A stretch of 12,219 bases of DNA from an uncultured candidate division Zixibacteria bacterium (lineage in GTDB: Bacteria > Zixibacteria > MSB-5A5 > GN15 > FEB-12): positions 1 to 12,219 of the forward strand of contig CAJVYT010000088.1 in NCBI GenBank assembly GCA_913009765.1. The letters are read 5' to 3'. Position numbers and translations under genes: made by a program. Shown here piece by piece: positions 1 through 6,915 of this stretch (its first letter is position 1; the number at the start of each line of letters is the position of its first letter). Under the pieces are notes generated by a model. That model saw only the letters and a list, made by a program, of their open reading frames with translations, searched no databases and was not told where the DNA came from.

Positions 1-508
1 CTTCAATTATCCCCGTCTCCTCAAGCTCCAGCAGTGCCGAGGAGATGGTATTGTCGCTTATGCCGTAAAGCTCTTCCATATCTTTCTGACTGCGAAACCA
101 GAAAGGATATTTTGTCGAACGGGATGCTTCATATAAGCAAATCAGGTATATATACTTTGCCCGCATGGATAAACTGTCTGAATATCCATATTCCCAGTAT
201 TCAAAAGGGATGGTTATCAATGAAGAGCCTTTCCCCACAACAATATTAGCCATTAAGGTAACCTTCCCTTTTTTGTAATCTATAAGGCCGTAACCGCTGA
301 GGCGTTTAAGTGAGCGGTGAATCCTTTCATAATAATATTCATGTTCATTGCGGTATTCGCCTAATGGCTGGGGTGCGTGATACCCCATCCTCTCAGCTAA
401 TGCGTCATAGTTAATGTCGAGATACGATTTGCCTGTCTCCTGCTGAATTCTGCATAACAAATAAATGGATAGCGAGTGTAAGTGAGCGAATATAATAATA
501 GATATTCC
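1..508 (-). pseudogene. Winged-helix C-terminal part of a disrupted PLD-wHTH gene; continues past the left edge
   Basis: The minus strand is open from 508 down to base 1 and stays open at the edge. I translated it by hand. It has no ATG until 388, only non-standard or weak starts near 499 or 460. It contains two winged-helix-like modules. The first has the pattern YDALAERMGY then IHRSLKRLSGYGLIDYKKGK. The second has SLSMRAKYIYLICLYEA then DNTISSALLELEETGIIE, the classic recognition helix plus wing of DnaD/replication-type or regulator wHTH domains. Bases 508-466 lie in the inserted element. From 465 onward the frame is the exact continuation of the PLD gene ending at 546: joining TAT (551-549) to TTG (460-458) gives QFDLY-LLCRIQQETGKSY. 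I therefore read it as the 3' part of a gene broken by an 88-base insertion. An independent gene with an ATT start at 499, preceded by AAGGA, is less likely. Confidence 0.6.
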
Positions 509-547
509 TTACATTAGATTCCCTGTGGTCGTGCCGAAGGGAAGATC
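460..547. repeat. 88-base insertion with 6-base direct repeats (small MITE/REP-like element)
   Basis: AATAAA occurs at 460-465 and again at 548-553, exactly 88 bases apart, so the insert is one repeat copy plus an 82-base core (466-547). 88 is not a multiple of three, and removing it rejoins the phospholipase-D and winged-helix reading frames. The core contains a hairpin, TTCCCT (519-524) with AGGGAA (538-543), and a nested GG/CC pair at 527-528 and 534-535. It also holds a mirror repeat, AGCGAGTG (471-478) and GTGAGCGA (482-489). I see no terminal inverted repeats and no coding capacity, so it is a non-autonomous element or repeat of unknown class. The frame restoration is the main evidence; the direct repeats alone are short enough to arise by chance. 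Confidence 0.55.
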
Positions 548-1193
548 AATAAAGATCGAACTGCTTGTCAGCCTGCGCCTTAAGGAGCTTACGTCCCAAT
601 TCAGGAGAGAGAAGGAAATCTTTTGAAATAGATACGCCTTTTGTCTGTGGAAGAAATATATCATTTTCCTGAACAGGAATATTATCAACATACTTCTTAA
701 AAGCGAGAGCGTCCTGAGGAGAGTCTTCAAAATATGTAGCTTCGTAATTGTCTTGAATGGCTGCTTTAGACCAATTCGCGCTTCCTAAAAATATATACCT
801 GTCATCAATGGCAACTCCCTTTATATGCAAAAGATGCTCCGGCGTATCAAAATATACAGCTATATTGTTCTCCCTCAGTTTCTCATACGCAAGACGGTTT
901 TCTTTAAGTTTGGAATCCTCCAAGACGACCTTTACCTGAACCCCTCGGTTGTGAGCATCAATAATATCATCAACCAATTCATTGATCGGGCCCGCCCCCT
1001 CCGGCTCCAGAATAATAAAGTACATTGCTACGGTAATTGAAGTGTCGGCCTCTCTTAAATAGGTGTGGACGGTTTCATGGTAGGATTTGCCAAAAAGGAC
1101 ATCAGCGGAGGCGTAAAAGGGGAATGAAACAATTAAAAGACAAACAATGAACGTCAACCGCAGACTTGCAGACCTCAAGGTAACCCGGCGCAT
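546..1193 (-). CDS. Secreted phospholipase-D-like (HKD) protein, truncated by an insertion
   Basis: The protein has 215 residues. Residues 1-30 form a signal peptide: a basic start (MRR, R7, R12), a hydrophobic core (FIVCLLIVSFPF) and an Ala-Ser-Ala cleavage motif before D31. Residues 35-165 are a PLD-like domain with one complete HKD motif: H123, K125, D130, G137-S138 and N140 (HxKx4Dx6GSxN). One HKD per chain is the layout of Nuc-type nucleases, which act as dimers; family members cut DNA or phosphodiesters through a His intermediate. I predict a periplasmic or secreted phosphodiesterase, substrate unknown. The start at 1193 lies about 13 bases from a GAGGGGG sequence. The TGA at 546-548 falls exactly at the insertion junction, and the lost C-terminal part is visible in the frame at 465-1. 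The HKD domain is intact, so the stub could still be active. The gene lies 125 bases beyond the methyltransferase and is probably outside the defence operon. Confidence 0.8.
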   Translation of the reverse strand: MRRVTLRSASLRLTFIVCLLIVSFPFYASADVLFGKSYHETVHTYLREADTSITVAMYFIILEPEGAGPINELVDDIIDAHNRGVQVKVVLEDSKLKENRLAYEKLRENNIAVYFDTPEHLLHIKGVAIDDRYIFLGSANWSKAAIQDNYEATYFEDSPQDALAFKKYVDNIPVQENDIFLPQTKGVSISKDFLLSPELGRKLLKAQADKQFDLY

Positions 1194-1318
1194 TATAATG
1201 GTTAACCCCCTCTACCGCTATGAGGGATTTATGGGAAGCTTTGAAGATCCGGTTGAATAAGTATGCTGTTCCCGGAAACCCCTGATTTTAATATTACCGT
1301 TATGTAATTAGATAGTGA

Positions 1319-2446
1319 TTAATTGCCTCTTGTTAGAATTATGTCCATTTCTCCTGAATTTTTTGTTTTGTTACCACAAATTTCAGTTTGCGTCCTATTT
1401 TGAAAAGGTTTAGAAATTATTTTGACTTTGTGATTCGGAAAATGATTAATCAAAATATTAAGAGTTGAATTTAAAGTAAACTCTCTAGCATCTGTTCGTA
1501 CATATATGGTGCTTTTTTTATCCATTATAGTTGCACAATTATAAAAAACATCATCAAGGAGGTTATAATACTCTTCTTGAGAAACAAATCTTCCTTTATA
1601 CTTTTCTTGTTGTGCTTTAGGGTTCTCAGAGCCACCTAGAAGCCAAAGACGAATCCATTGATCTGTATGGTAGTCTGTTACAGAACAATATGGTGGTGAA
1701 GTAAATAATAATGAGAACCGTATACCTGTCGCTTTTGTTATTTGAACAATTTGTTCTAGTTCATTTGTACTATCTCCAAAAATTACATAACTTTTTGCTA
1801 AATTAGGCGTGCCTTTTTCATATCGCCATTCAATTTTTTTTAGTATAAATTTATAAGGATCAATTATTGGCGGCTTAGTCATTTTATGTTCTTTCCACCA
1901 ATGTACAGAATAGTTAATGCCCATTGCTTTAGTCATTCTCAGCTGATTGGAAAGAGCTTCGCCAAGTTTCCCGTGAAGATAAACTAAAATGATAGACATT
2001 AATGTTGCATCAACATTATTATTTTTCCAGTCAAGATGCTTTCGAGCAGCAAGAAGAAACATTAATACTTCATCGCAATAACACATCCTGTAGAATTTAT
2101 GCATTAGTTCAACGGCTCTCTTATAGTAGTTCCGTTTCGAATAGATTTCCAGTAGTCGTTTTATTACCGCTTCTTTATCCCCTGGTTTCATCTTTACTGA
2201 ACCATAGAGCCAACCAACAGGGTTGATCTCAATCCCTAGGCTTTGCCTGCCTAGAACTCCACCAGCATAAATGCTTGAACATCTACCAGCAAAAGGATCA
2301 ATAATAAAATCACCTTCTTTGGAATATTTCTCAACTACTTCAAAGGCAAAATCGAGAGGAAACATAGCATAATAAGGCCCAAATCTTGCCCAACGGGACT
2401 CAGCACTTTTAAAACCTTTTACTATATCTTCTGTTTTTATCATCAT
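1319..2446 (-). CDS. DNA methyltransferase, TSPPY type, of the HerA-NurA module
   Basis: This 375-residue protein is a SAM-dependent amino-methyltransferase (N6-adenine or N4-cytosine). The AdoMet-binding part is N-terminal: FGPYYAMFP (22-30) resembles motif X, DPFAG (50-54) is motif I, and GIEINPVGWLYG (71-82) follows as motif II. The catalytic motif IV is TSPPY (249-253), followed by DYHTDQWIRLWLLGG, a signature shared by a group of phage- and defence-linked methylases. Motif I reads DPFAGRCSS where many relatives have G-S/R-G-T-T/S, so the usual second glycine is a cysteine; activity is likely but not certain. The insert between motifs I and IV (about 100-215) is helical and may contact the target. 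Its ATG overlaps the NurA stop by four bases (ATGA), implying translational coupling. I infer that it marks host DNA against the adjacent HerA-NurA nuclease. It is the last gene of the operon, and I see no clear intrinsic terminator after it. Confidence 0.82.
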   Translation of the reverse strand: MMIKTEDIVKGFKSAESRWARFGPYYAMFPLDFAFEVVEKYSKEGDFIIDPFAGRCSSIYAGGVLGRQSLGIEINPVGWLYGSVKMKPGDKEAVIKRLLEIYSKRNYYKRAVELMHKFYRMCYCDEVLMFLLAARKHLDWKNNNVDATLMSIILVYLHGKLGEALSNQLRMTKAMGINYSVHWWKEHKMTKPPIIDPYKFILKKIEWRYEKGTPNLAKSYVIFGDSTNELEQIVQITKATGIRFSLLFTSPPYCSVTDYHTDQWIRLWLLGGSENPKAQQEKYKGRFVSQEEYYNLLDDVFYNCATIMDKKSTIYVRTDAREFTLNSTLNILINHFPNHKVKIISKPFQNRTQTEICGNKTKNSGEMDIILTRGN

Positions 2447-3828
2447 TCTTTATATGATTTAGCTCTAATTTCTCTAGCGATATCGTCAAATATCCGTTTA
2501 CCAAGATTCAAGGGTATTGCTGCTTCTGCATGGGCAGAAACAAGTGGTGAAACTGAATTAGGATATCGACTAGAGACTAACTCATCCAACATATTCATTA
2601 AATCCGCTAATCGAGGAAATTGGTCTGACCTTGCCGTTTTTAAATTTTGCTGATGCTCATTGAAAAACGCAAGAACAGGGATAATTCTATATCCTATCTT
2701 TGTTTTATAAAATAGCTTTCTCCCAAAATAAGTGTCTTGGCCGTATAGCTTGTCACTTTCAGAAAAAATAATATTCTTTTTGATGTAGCCATCAGAAAGC
2801 AGAAATGCCGACTGATTTGGGAAACAGTCGGTTGTACCATCAACTTTGGTATCAACTTCCTCAAAATGGTTATAAAAAGTGCCTGACTTTTCAATACCGA
2901 ATATCAAAAGATCTTTTCCCGTTTGTTTTTTTTGGAGTCCATTTATTCGAGCTAATTCCGTAATTATAGATTTGTTAATCCAAGACCAGGTACTGAAGCA
3001 AGCCAAAGGACCGTCAAGTACAAAAGAAACTCGATCTAACAGGTTTAACCAATCCTTTTTCTCAAATGATCTTAAAATGTGAACAAGCCAAAGCTTCTCA
3101 AACATCTGCATTACTTGACCATACATTTCGCCATTTGTTCCACCCGAATTCATTAACTCGTGCAAACGCATTGCATCTGTTGAGTACAATAGTTCACCGC
3201 TATGGGGACAAACGTATTGACCAAAATCGTAAGTCATTTCTTGGTCAACTCCATCAATAGGACTTCTTGGTTTTCTTCTATCTCCAAGTTCTTTATCCTT
3301 TTCAAGTTTAATTCGAAAAAGATGTTCGAAGGTTTCCAATAAAGTTTCACCTTCTTCAAACGCTCTTGTGTTTTGAAGCTCCTCAAACAGCACTCTGCGC
3401 ATTGATGTTTTAGCCGATTTCTCGTTATCAATGATGACATTACAACCGGGAATCACTGTGTCAATAGCTGATGCCTTTTCGGTCTCTCTAAACTTCTTCG
3501 GATCAATAAATTCCTGCCTGGCAAATTCGCGGACGGATTTCTCAACTATCAAAACAGCAGAAATAGTTATATAACCAAATTCTGCTCCAGGAAATCCATT
3601 TTCAGCTTTCGCTGGCTGGTAACTTCCATCAATAGCAATAACGTAATCAGGGATAAAATCGCTCCTCATGTCAGCCTTGCTGATGATGTTGCTTTTAAAT
3701 TCTTCTTGCCCGCTTCCTTGCGCATCTTTTTTTCTTATTTTCAGCCTATCCTGCAGTGACTTAACCTTTGAACTGTCTAGAATTCTACGGAGAGGCTCAT
3801 AACTGGCAAATTCGCTTTCAAATCCCAT
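2443..3828 (-). CDS. nurA: NurA-family nuclease
   Basis: The protein has 461 residues. NurA is a metal-dependent 5'-3' exonuclease and endonuclease that forms a dimer on a HerA hexamer ring; in archaea the pair resects double-strand breaks. The evidence is the AIDGSY motif (65-70, D67 as metal ligand), a second acidic motif VLDGPLA (270-276, D272), YGQD (362-365), and the C-terminal RYPNSVSPLVSAHAEAA segment, in which Y422 and H433 match the conserved Tyr and His of the family. The pairing with HerA immediately upstream supports the call. It is longer than archaeal NurA (about 300-350 residues). The extra middle region includes CPHSGELLYSTDAMRLHE (207-224), which looks like a zinc-binding loop that has lost one cysteine. 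A strong GAGGG ribosome site at 3839-3835, six bases from the ATG, sits just after the HerA stop. Function in phage defence is inferred from the cluster. Confidence 0.85.
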   Translation of the reverse strand: MGFESEFASYEPLRRILDSSKVKSLQDRLKIRKKDAQGSGQEEFKSNIISKADMRSDFIPDYVIAIDGSYQPAKAENGFPGAEFGYITISAVLIVEKSVREFARQEFIDPKKFRETEKASAIDTVIPGCNVIIDNEKSAKTSMRRVLFEELQNTRAFEEGETLLETFEHLFRIKLEKDKELGDRRKPRSPIDGVDQEMTYDFGQYVCPHSGELLYSTDAMRLHELMNSGGTNGEMYGQVMQMFEKLWLVHILRSFEKKDWLNLLDRVSFVLDGPLACFSTWSWINKSIITELARINGLQKKQTGKDLLIFGIEKSGTFYNHFEEVDTKVDGTTDCFPNQSAFLLSDGYIKKNIIFSESDKLYGQDTYFGRKLFYKTKIGYRIIPVLAFFNEHQQNLKTARSDQFPRLADLMNMLDELVSSRYPNSVSPLVSAHAEAAIPLNLGKRIFDDIAREIRAKSYKE

Positions 3829-3840
3829 ACATTACCCTCA

Positions 3841-6000
3841 TTATACGGTTACATCAAATTTATCCACTTGCACTGGAATTACAAATGGATTGCTCAATGT
3901 TTTTACTCTCAAAAATCCTTTGTCTTGCGCACGCCTTATTGACAGATCAAAATCAACAAAATCATAATATTTGCAAAGCTCCCTTGTTTCATCAGTATTA
4001 TTAAGATGAGAAATGAACCAATTAGCTGTATTTTTCAAAATATTCTTCTGAATGCTACTAACTTCCTGAGTAGCATAAACCATACCAAGGCAATACTTTG
4101 CCCCCTCTTTTGCAGTTCTAACCCAAACATCTTTCAAATCAAGATCGCTGCCACTTGGCAAAAGATTGTGCGCTTCCTCAATATAAATTATAATTTCTGT
4201 TGGCGTCTGCCCTTCTCGGAACAACTTTTGATTTGCTCGAAATATGTGCCACATAACCCGTTCTGCAGTGGCTTGGTTTATTTCAGGCTCACCGCTAGAT
4301 TGATCAATAATGACTAATTTCCCATTTTTCAGATCATTATAAATATCTTCCGCATAATCAGAGCTTCTAGTAGGAGAATGATTCTCTATTACCTTAGCAA
4401 TTTGTTTAGGACCATTGCTTCTCGAAACCATTTCAAGAATTTTCACAAAATTTTCATCCGCCCAATTATCACCAGAAGGGTTTGGCCTGTCATCAACGTA
4501 CCATCTTTCAAATGCTTTGTATTCTGCTGTCTTCATATAATCAGATAACGTTGCAAAAGCAGTTGCCAAACTATGCAAGGAAGGACTTGCTGTTTGAAAA
4601 ACTCTTGCAGCAGCAGCAAATTTATCGGCATTGTCCGGATCTCTTTGAACATTCAACATTCCATCAAACCGTGTACTTGCATTTCTCGCACTTGGACGCC
4701 CGTTAATTAATTCATTGCTAAAGAGCCCTGTTGTCGTAATAGTTAAATCTGCTGGCACAGGGAACCCTGCCTTAGCCAATAATGCCCGATACGCAAGAAC
4801 CCTTCTATTGTAACGAGTCATTGCACTTCTATCCACTGCATCGGGAGCTATAAACTCAACTTGTTGAAAATTCTCAATAAATTTAGATTCACCTTTTTTG
4901 AATGAGTTATCAATAATTTCTTTACCTATTTGCAAGTTTTCCTCCAAATAGAAATTAATAAGCATTCGGTTTCGTTCAGGGTCATTAGGATGAGATGTTA
5001 TGCCATAAGTAACAACTTCATCTGATTTATTCTTACCTGCACGGATTTTCCAGATATTCTTTAAGGCGTTAGGATTATTCATTCCATCAGCATCCTGAAC
5101 ATTCTCATTGGCATACTCACCGTTTGGGTCGAAGATGATTTGACCAATCTGTAACGCTTTATCCTCTGGCTGAGCAGGGTACCGCAATTCATAAACAGAT
5201 TTTGCAATGATTTTGGTAGTATTTGATTTCCCTGTTCTAGTCATTCCAAACAATGCTGACTTTTGCGAGAGTAAGTCTGCAGGATACATATAAACCGGAA
5301 CATCATCTATATTCTGAAATTTCCTATTGGTTGATGCGTACCGGATGAAGCCAAGTTTCACGTTCTCGGACGTTCCGTATTTTTTGATATGTTCTTGTCT
5401 ATTACTCGGGTCTGTATAATTTACAATTAGCTCCAGCGCTTTAGCATTTGGCTTATAAACTTTAAGTCCTCTATTCGGATAGAAATTGGAGATGTCACTC
5501 CCAAATTTTAAATATAACTGGCCATTTTGTTCTTCAGCTGATACATCCAGATAAAATGTACCAATGATTCTACATTGTACCCCTGCATAACCTAGATAGA
5601 CGCGGGTTTTCGTATCCATTATTCCTTCACCGTCCCAATGTCTATCAGTCTCTCCACTAACTCGTTGGGCCGTTTCAACCCTTATTCTTTCTGCTTCTGA
5701 ACTATTTGGTAATTGTGCTGCATCCATTACTCTGAGTAAAATAAATGAAGAATCCTCTGTCTTGAAATCAATATCAGCATCATCTGGATCAACTCGTGTG
5801 GCAATAAGAAAACTCAAACTTGGAATCCCCCCTACTTTTTTTCGCTCGTTATCGTGTATTTGTACTTTCGCATTCTCATAATTTATAGAGTAAAGTTCGC
5901 CCACATATTGGTCTTTTTGGACTATTTTTTCAAACCATGTTTGAGCATCTTTTATCTGCATGTTTTTAAGCTCTTGAGCTAATTTTTTTTCTAGTGTCAT
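3841..6000 (-). CDS. herA: HerA-type hexameric DNA-translocating ATPase
   Basis: This 719-residue protein belongs to the HerA/FtsK superfamily (DUF87). Residues 1 to about 240 form an N-terminal region consistent with a HAS-barrel and linker. The RecA-like core has Walker A GMTRTGKSN (252-260, K258), the diagnostic DPNGEY motif (291-296), Walker B EIIIYIEEAHN (602-612, E608/E609) and the sensor ATQ (643-645). FISHLNNTDE (662-671) and the final beta strands are also typical. HerA rings pump duplex DNA into the NurA nuclease; the nurA gene follows 12 bases downstream. Length is larger than archaeal HerA (about 500), because of an insert at about 300-500 between DPNGEY and Walker B, as often seen in defence-island HerA proteins. 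The start at 6000 is supported by GGGGGAGG at 6020-6013, although the 12-base spacing is long. No effector such as SIR2 or DUF4297 is next to it; its partners are NurA and a methylase. Confidence 0.9.
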   Translation of the reverse strand: MTLEKKLAQELKNMQIKDAQTWFEKIVQKDQYVGELYSINYENAKVQIHDNERKKVGGIPSLSFLIATRVDPDDADIDFKTEDSSFILLRVMDAAQLPNSSEAERIRVETAQRVSGETDRHWDGEGIMDTKTRVYLGYAGVQCRIIGTFYLDVSAEEQNGQLYLKFGSDISNFYPNRGLKVYKPNAKALELIVNYTDPSNRQEHIKKYGTSENVKLGFIRYASTNRKFQNIDDVPVYMYPADLLSQKSALFGMTRTGKSNTTKIIAKSVYELRYPAQPEDKALQIGQIIFDPNGEYANENVQDADGMNNPNALKNIWKIRAGKNKSDEVVTYGITSHPNDPERNRMLINFYLEENLQIGKEIIDNSFKKGESKFIENFQQVEFIAPDAVDRSAMTRYNRRVLAYRALLAKAGFPVPADLTITTTGLFSNELINGRPSARNASTRFDGMLNVQRDPDNADKFAAAARVFQTASPSLHSLATAFATLSDYMKTAEYKAFERWYVDDRPNPSGDNWADENFVKILEMVSRSNGPKQIAKVIENHSPTRSSDYAEDIYNDLKNGKLVIIDQSSGEPEINQATAERVMWHIFRANQKLFREGQTPTEIIIYIEEAHNLLPSGSDLDLKDVWVRTAKEGAKYCLGMVYATQEVSSIQKNILKNTANWFISHLNNTDETRELCKYYDFVDFDLSIRRAQDKGFLRVKTLSNPFVIPVQVDKFDVTV

Positions 6001-6012
6001 AGATTTACTATA

Positions 6013-6020
6013 CCTCCCCC
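6013..6020 (-). promoter_or_regulatory. Ribosome binding site of herA with long spacing
   Basis: The minus strand reads GGGGGAGG, 12 bases upstream of the ATG at 6000 and inside the 37-base gap after the HEPN gene. It is the largest gap inside the operon and has its own strong site, so herA-nurA-methylase may be translated as a unit independent of the upstream genes. Confidence 0.5.
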
Positions 6021-6037
6021 TTTAATAATTTCATCAC

Positions 6038-6895
6038 TTATATACATTTTTCCAGACGATGCAATAGGTTACTTATTAGAAATAATCTCCCTAACGCTTC
6101 GTGATGCGAGATTTGCTTCTCATCACCATGGCTTAGAGTATTACGCCACCACTGCATTATGCCCATAGCAATATACATAAAACCTTCCTGCTCATTTTGA
6201 TCGGAGCTAGTACGCAAAGCGTTGAGCTTAATAACTTGCTTTTTCAAACTGAATACCTGAGCCATCAAATCTTTTCCAATGGCAATGACGCCGGACTTTT
6301 TTTGAACATAAACCTCATATTTTTCTAATGCTTTACGAACCGACTCATTTATATGCCCACCCATAAACAATTTTTGACATTCCGGCATCAGAATAGGATG
6401 CATTTTAAATTTGTTCAATATCTCTTGGATATCATAGGGCGGCGGAACAACCTTAGGTCTTTCTTTGGGAAATCTTAATCCTCTTATTTCTTTTTTAAGA
6501 TCAATCCCTATTTTAAATAACTGTTCGCTTAAAGCATCGGCTTCTTTAAGTAATATTGGATTACCTTGCTGATGTCTTCGTTCAATAGCTCTTGGAATAA
6601 TCTCTCGAATAACTTTCTTCATCATTCTAGGATGCTTTTTCTGAACATCTTGAATAAAAAAAGAAAATGTTTCTTTCTTGTTATGATGTTTTGATGGAAA
6701 GCATTTCGTTAGATTAAATCTCTTTGCGATATTCTGTAGATTGAAATTACCCCTGCCGGAATAAGGAACCAATTCTCCAAGCATCTCAGCTAAAGTTCTC
6801 ATGTTTTGTATATCTACGGCCGTAAGTCGCTTGGATGCTCGTTTCGTTTTCGTATTCTTTCTTTTTGCTCTCTTTTTCTCTGCTCTCTTCTTCAT
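6038..6895 (-). CDS. TIGR02391 / Abi_Ymh-like protein with a HEPN-type motif
   Basis: The protein has 285 residues. The C-terminal part (about 165-285) fits the TIGR02391 (Ymh) family: MHPILMPECQKLFMGGHINESVRKALEKYE-type opening helices, GKDLMAQVF (207-215), QNEQEGFMYIAMGIMQWWRN and a final leucine-rich helix. R251-N-T-L-S-H256 is an R-x4-H motif, the active-site pattern of HEPN ribonucleases. Members are linked to abortive infection, so an RNase that damages the infected cell is a fair hypothesis, not shown here. The N-terminus is remarkable: about 13 of the first 20 residues are Lys or Arg, suggesting nucleic-acid or ribosome contact. The middle (60-160) is basic, helical and unrecognised. 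It sits between res and herA, 20 bases after the res stop, with an AGGA site seven bases before the ATG. It may be an effector triggered when restriction fails; no antitoxin-like gene is adjacent. Confidence 0.75.
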   Translation of the reverse strand: MKKRAEKKRAKRKNTKTKRASKRLTAVDIQNMRTLAEMLGELVPYSGRGNFNLQNIAKRFNLTKCFPSKHHNKKETFSFFIQDVQKKHPRMMKKVIREIIPRAIERRHQQGNPILLKEADALSEQLFKIGIDLKKEIRGLRFPKERPKVVPPPYDIQEILNKFKMHPILMPECQKLFMGGHINESVRKALEKYEVYVQKKSGVIAIGKDLMAQVFSLKKQVIKLNALRTSSDQNEQEGFMYIAMGIMQWWRNTLSHGDEKQISHHEALGRLFLISNLLHRLEKCI

Positions 6896-6915
6896 ATTAT
6901 TATCCTATCAAATTA

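Noticed and set aside
509..730. A 73-codon minus-strand frame overlapping the PLD gene end
   Set aside because: It is out of frame with the HKD protein over most of its length, shows no domain, and ends in the inserted element.
1194..1318. Terminator between the methyltransferase and the PLD gene
   Set aside because: I found only an imperfect GTTTCCGGGAAC palindrome without a following T-run. The end of the operon transcript cannot be placed from sequence.
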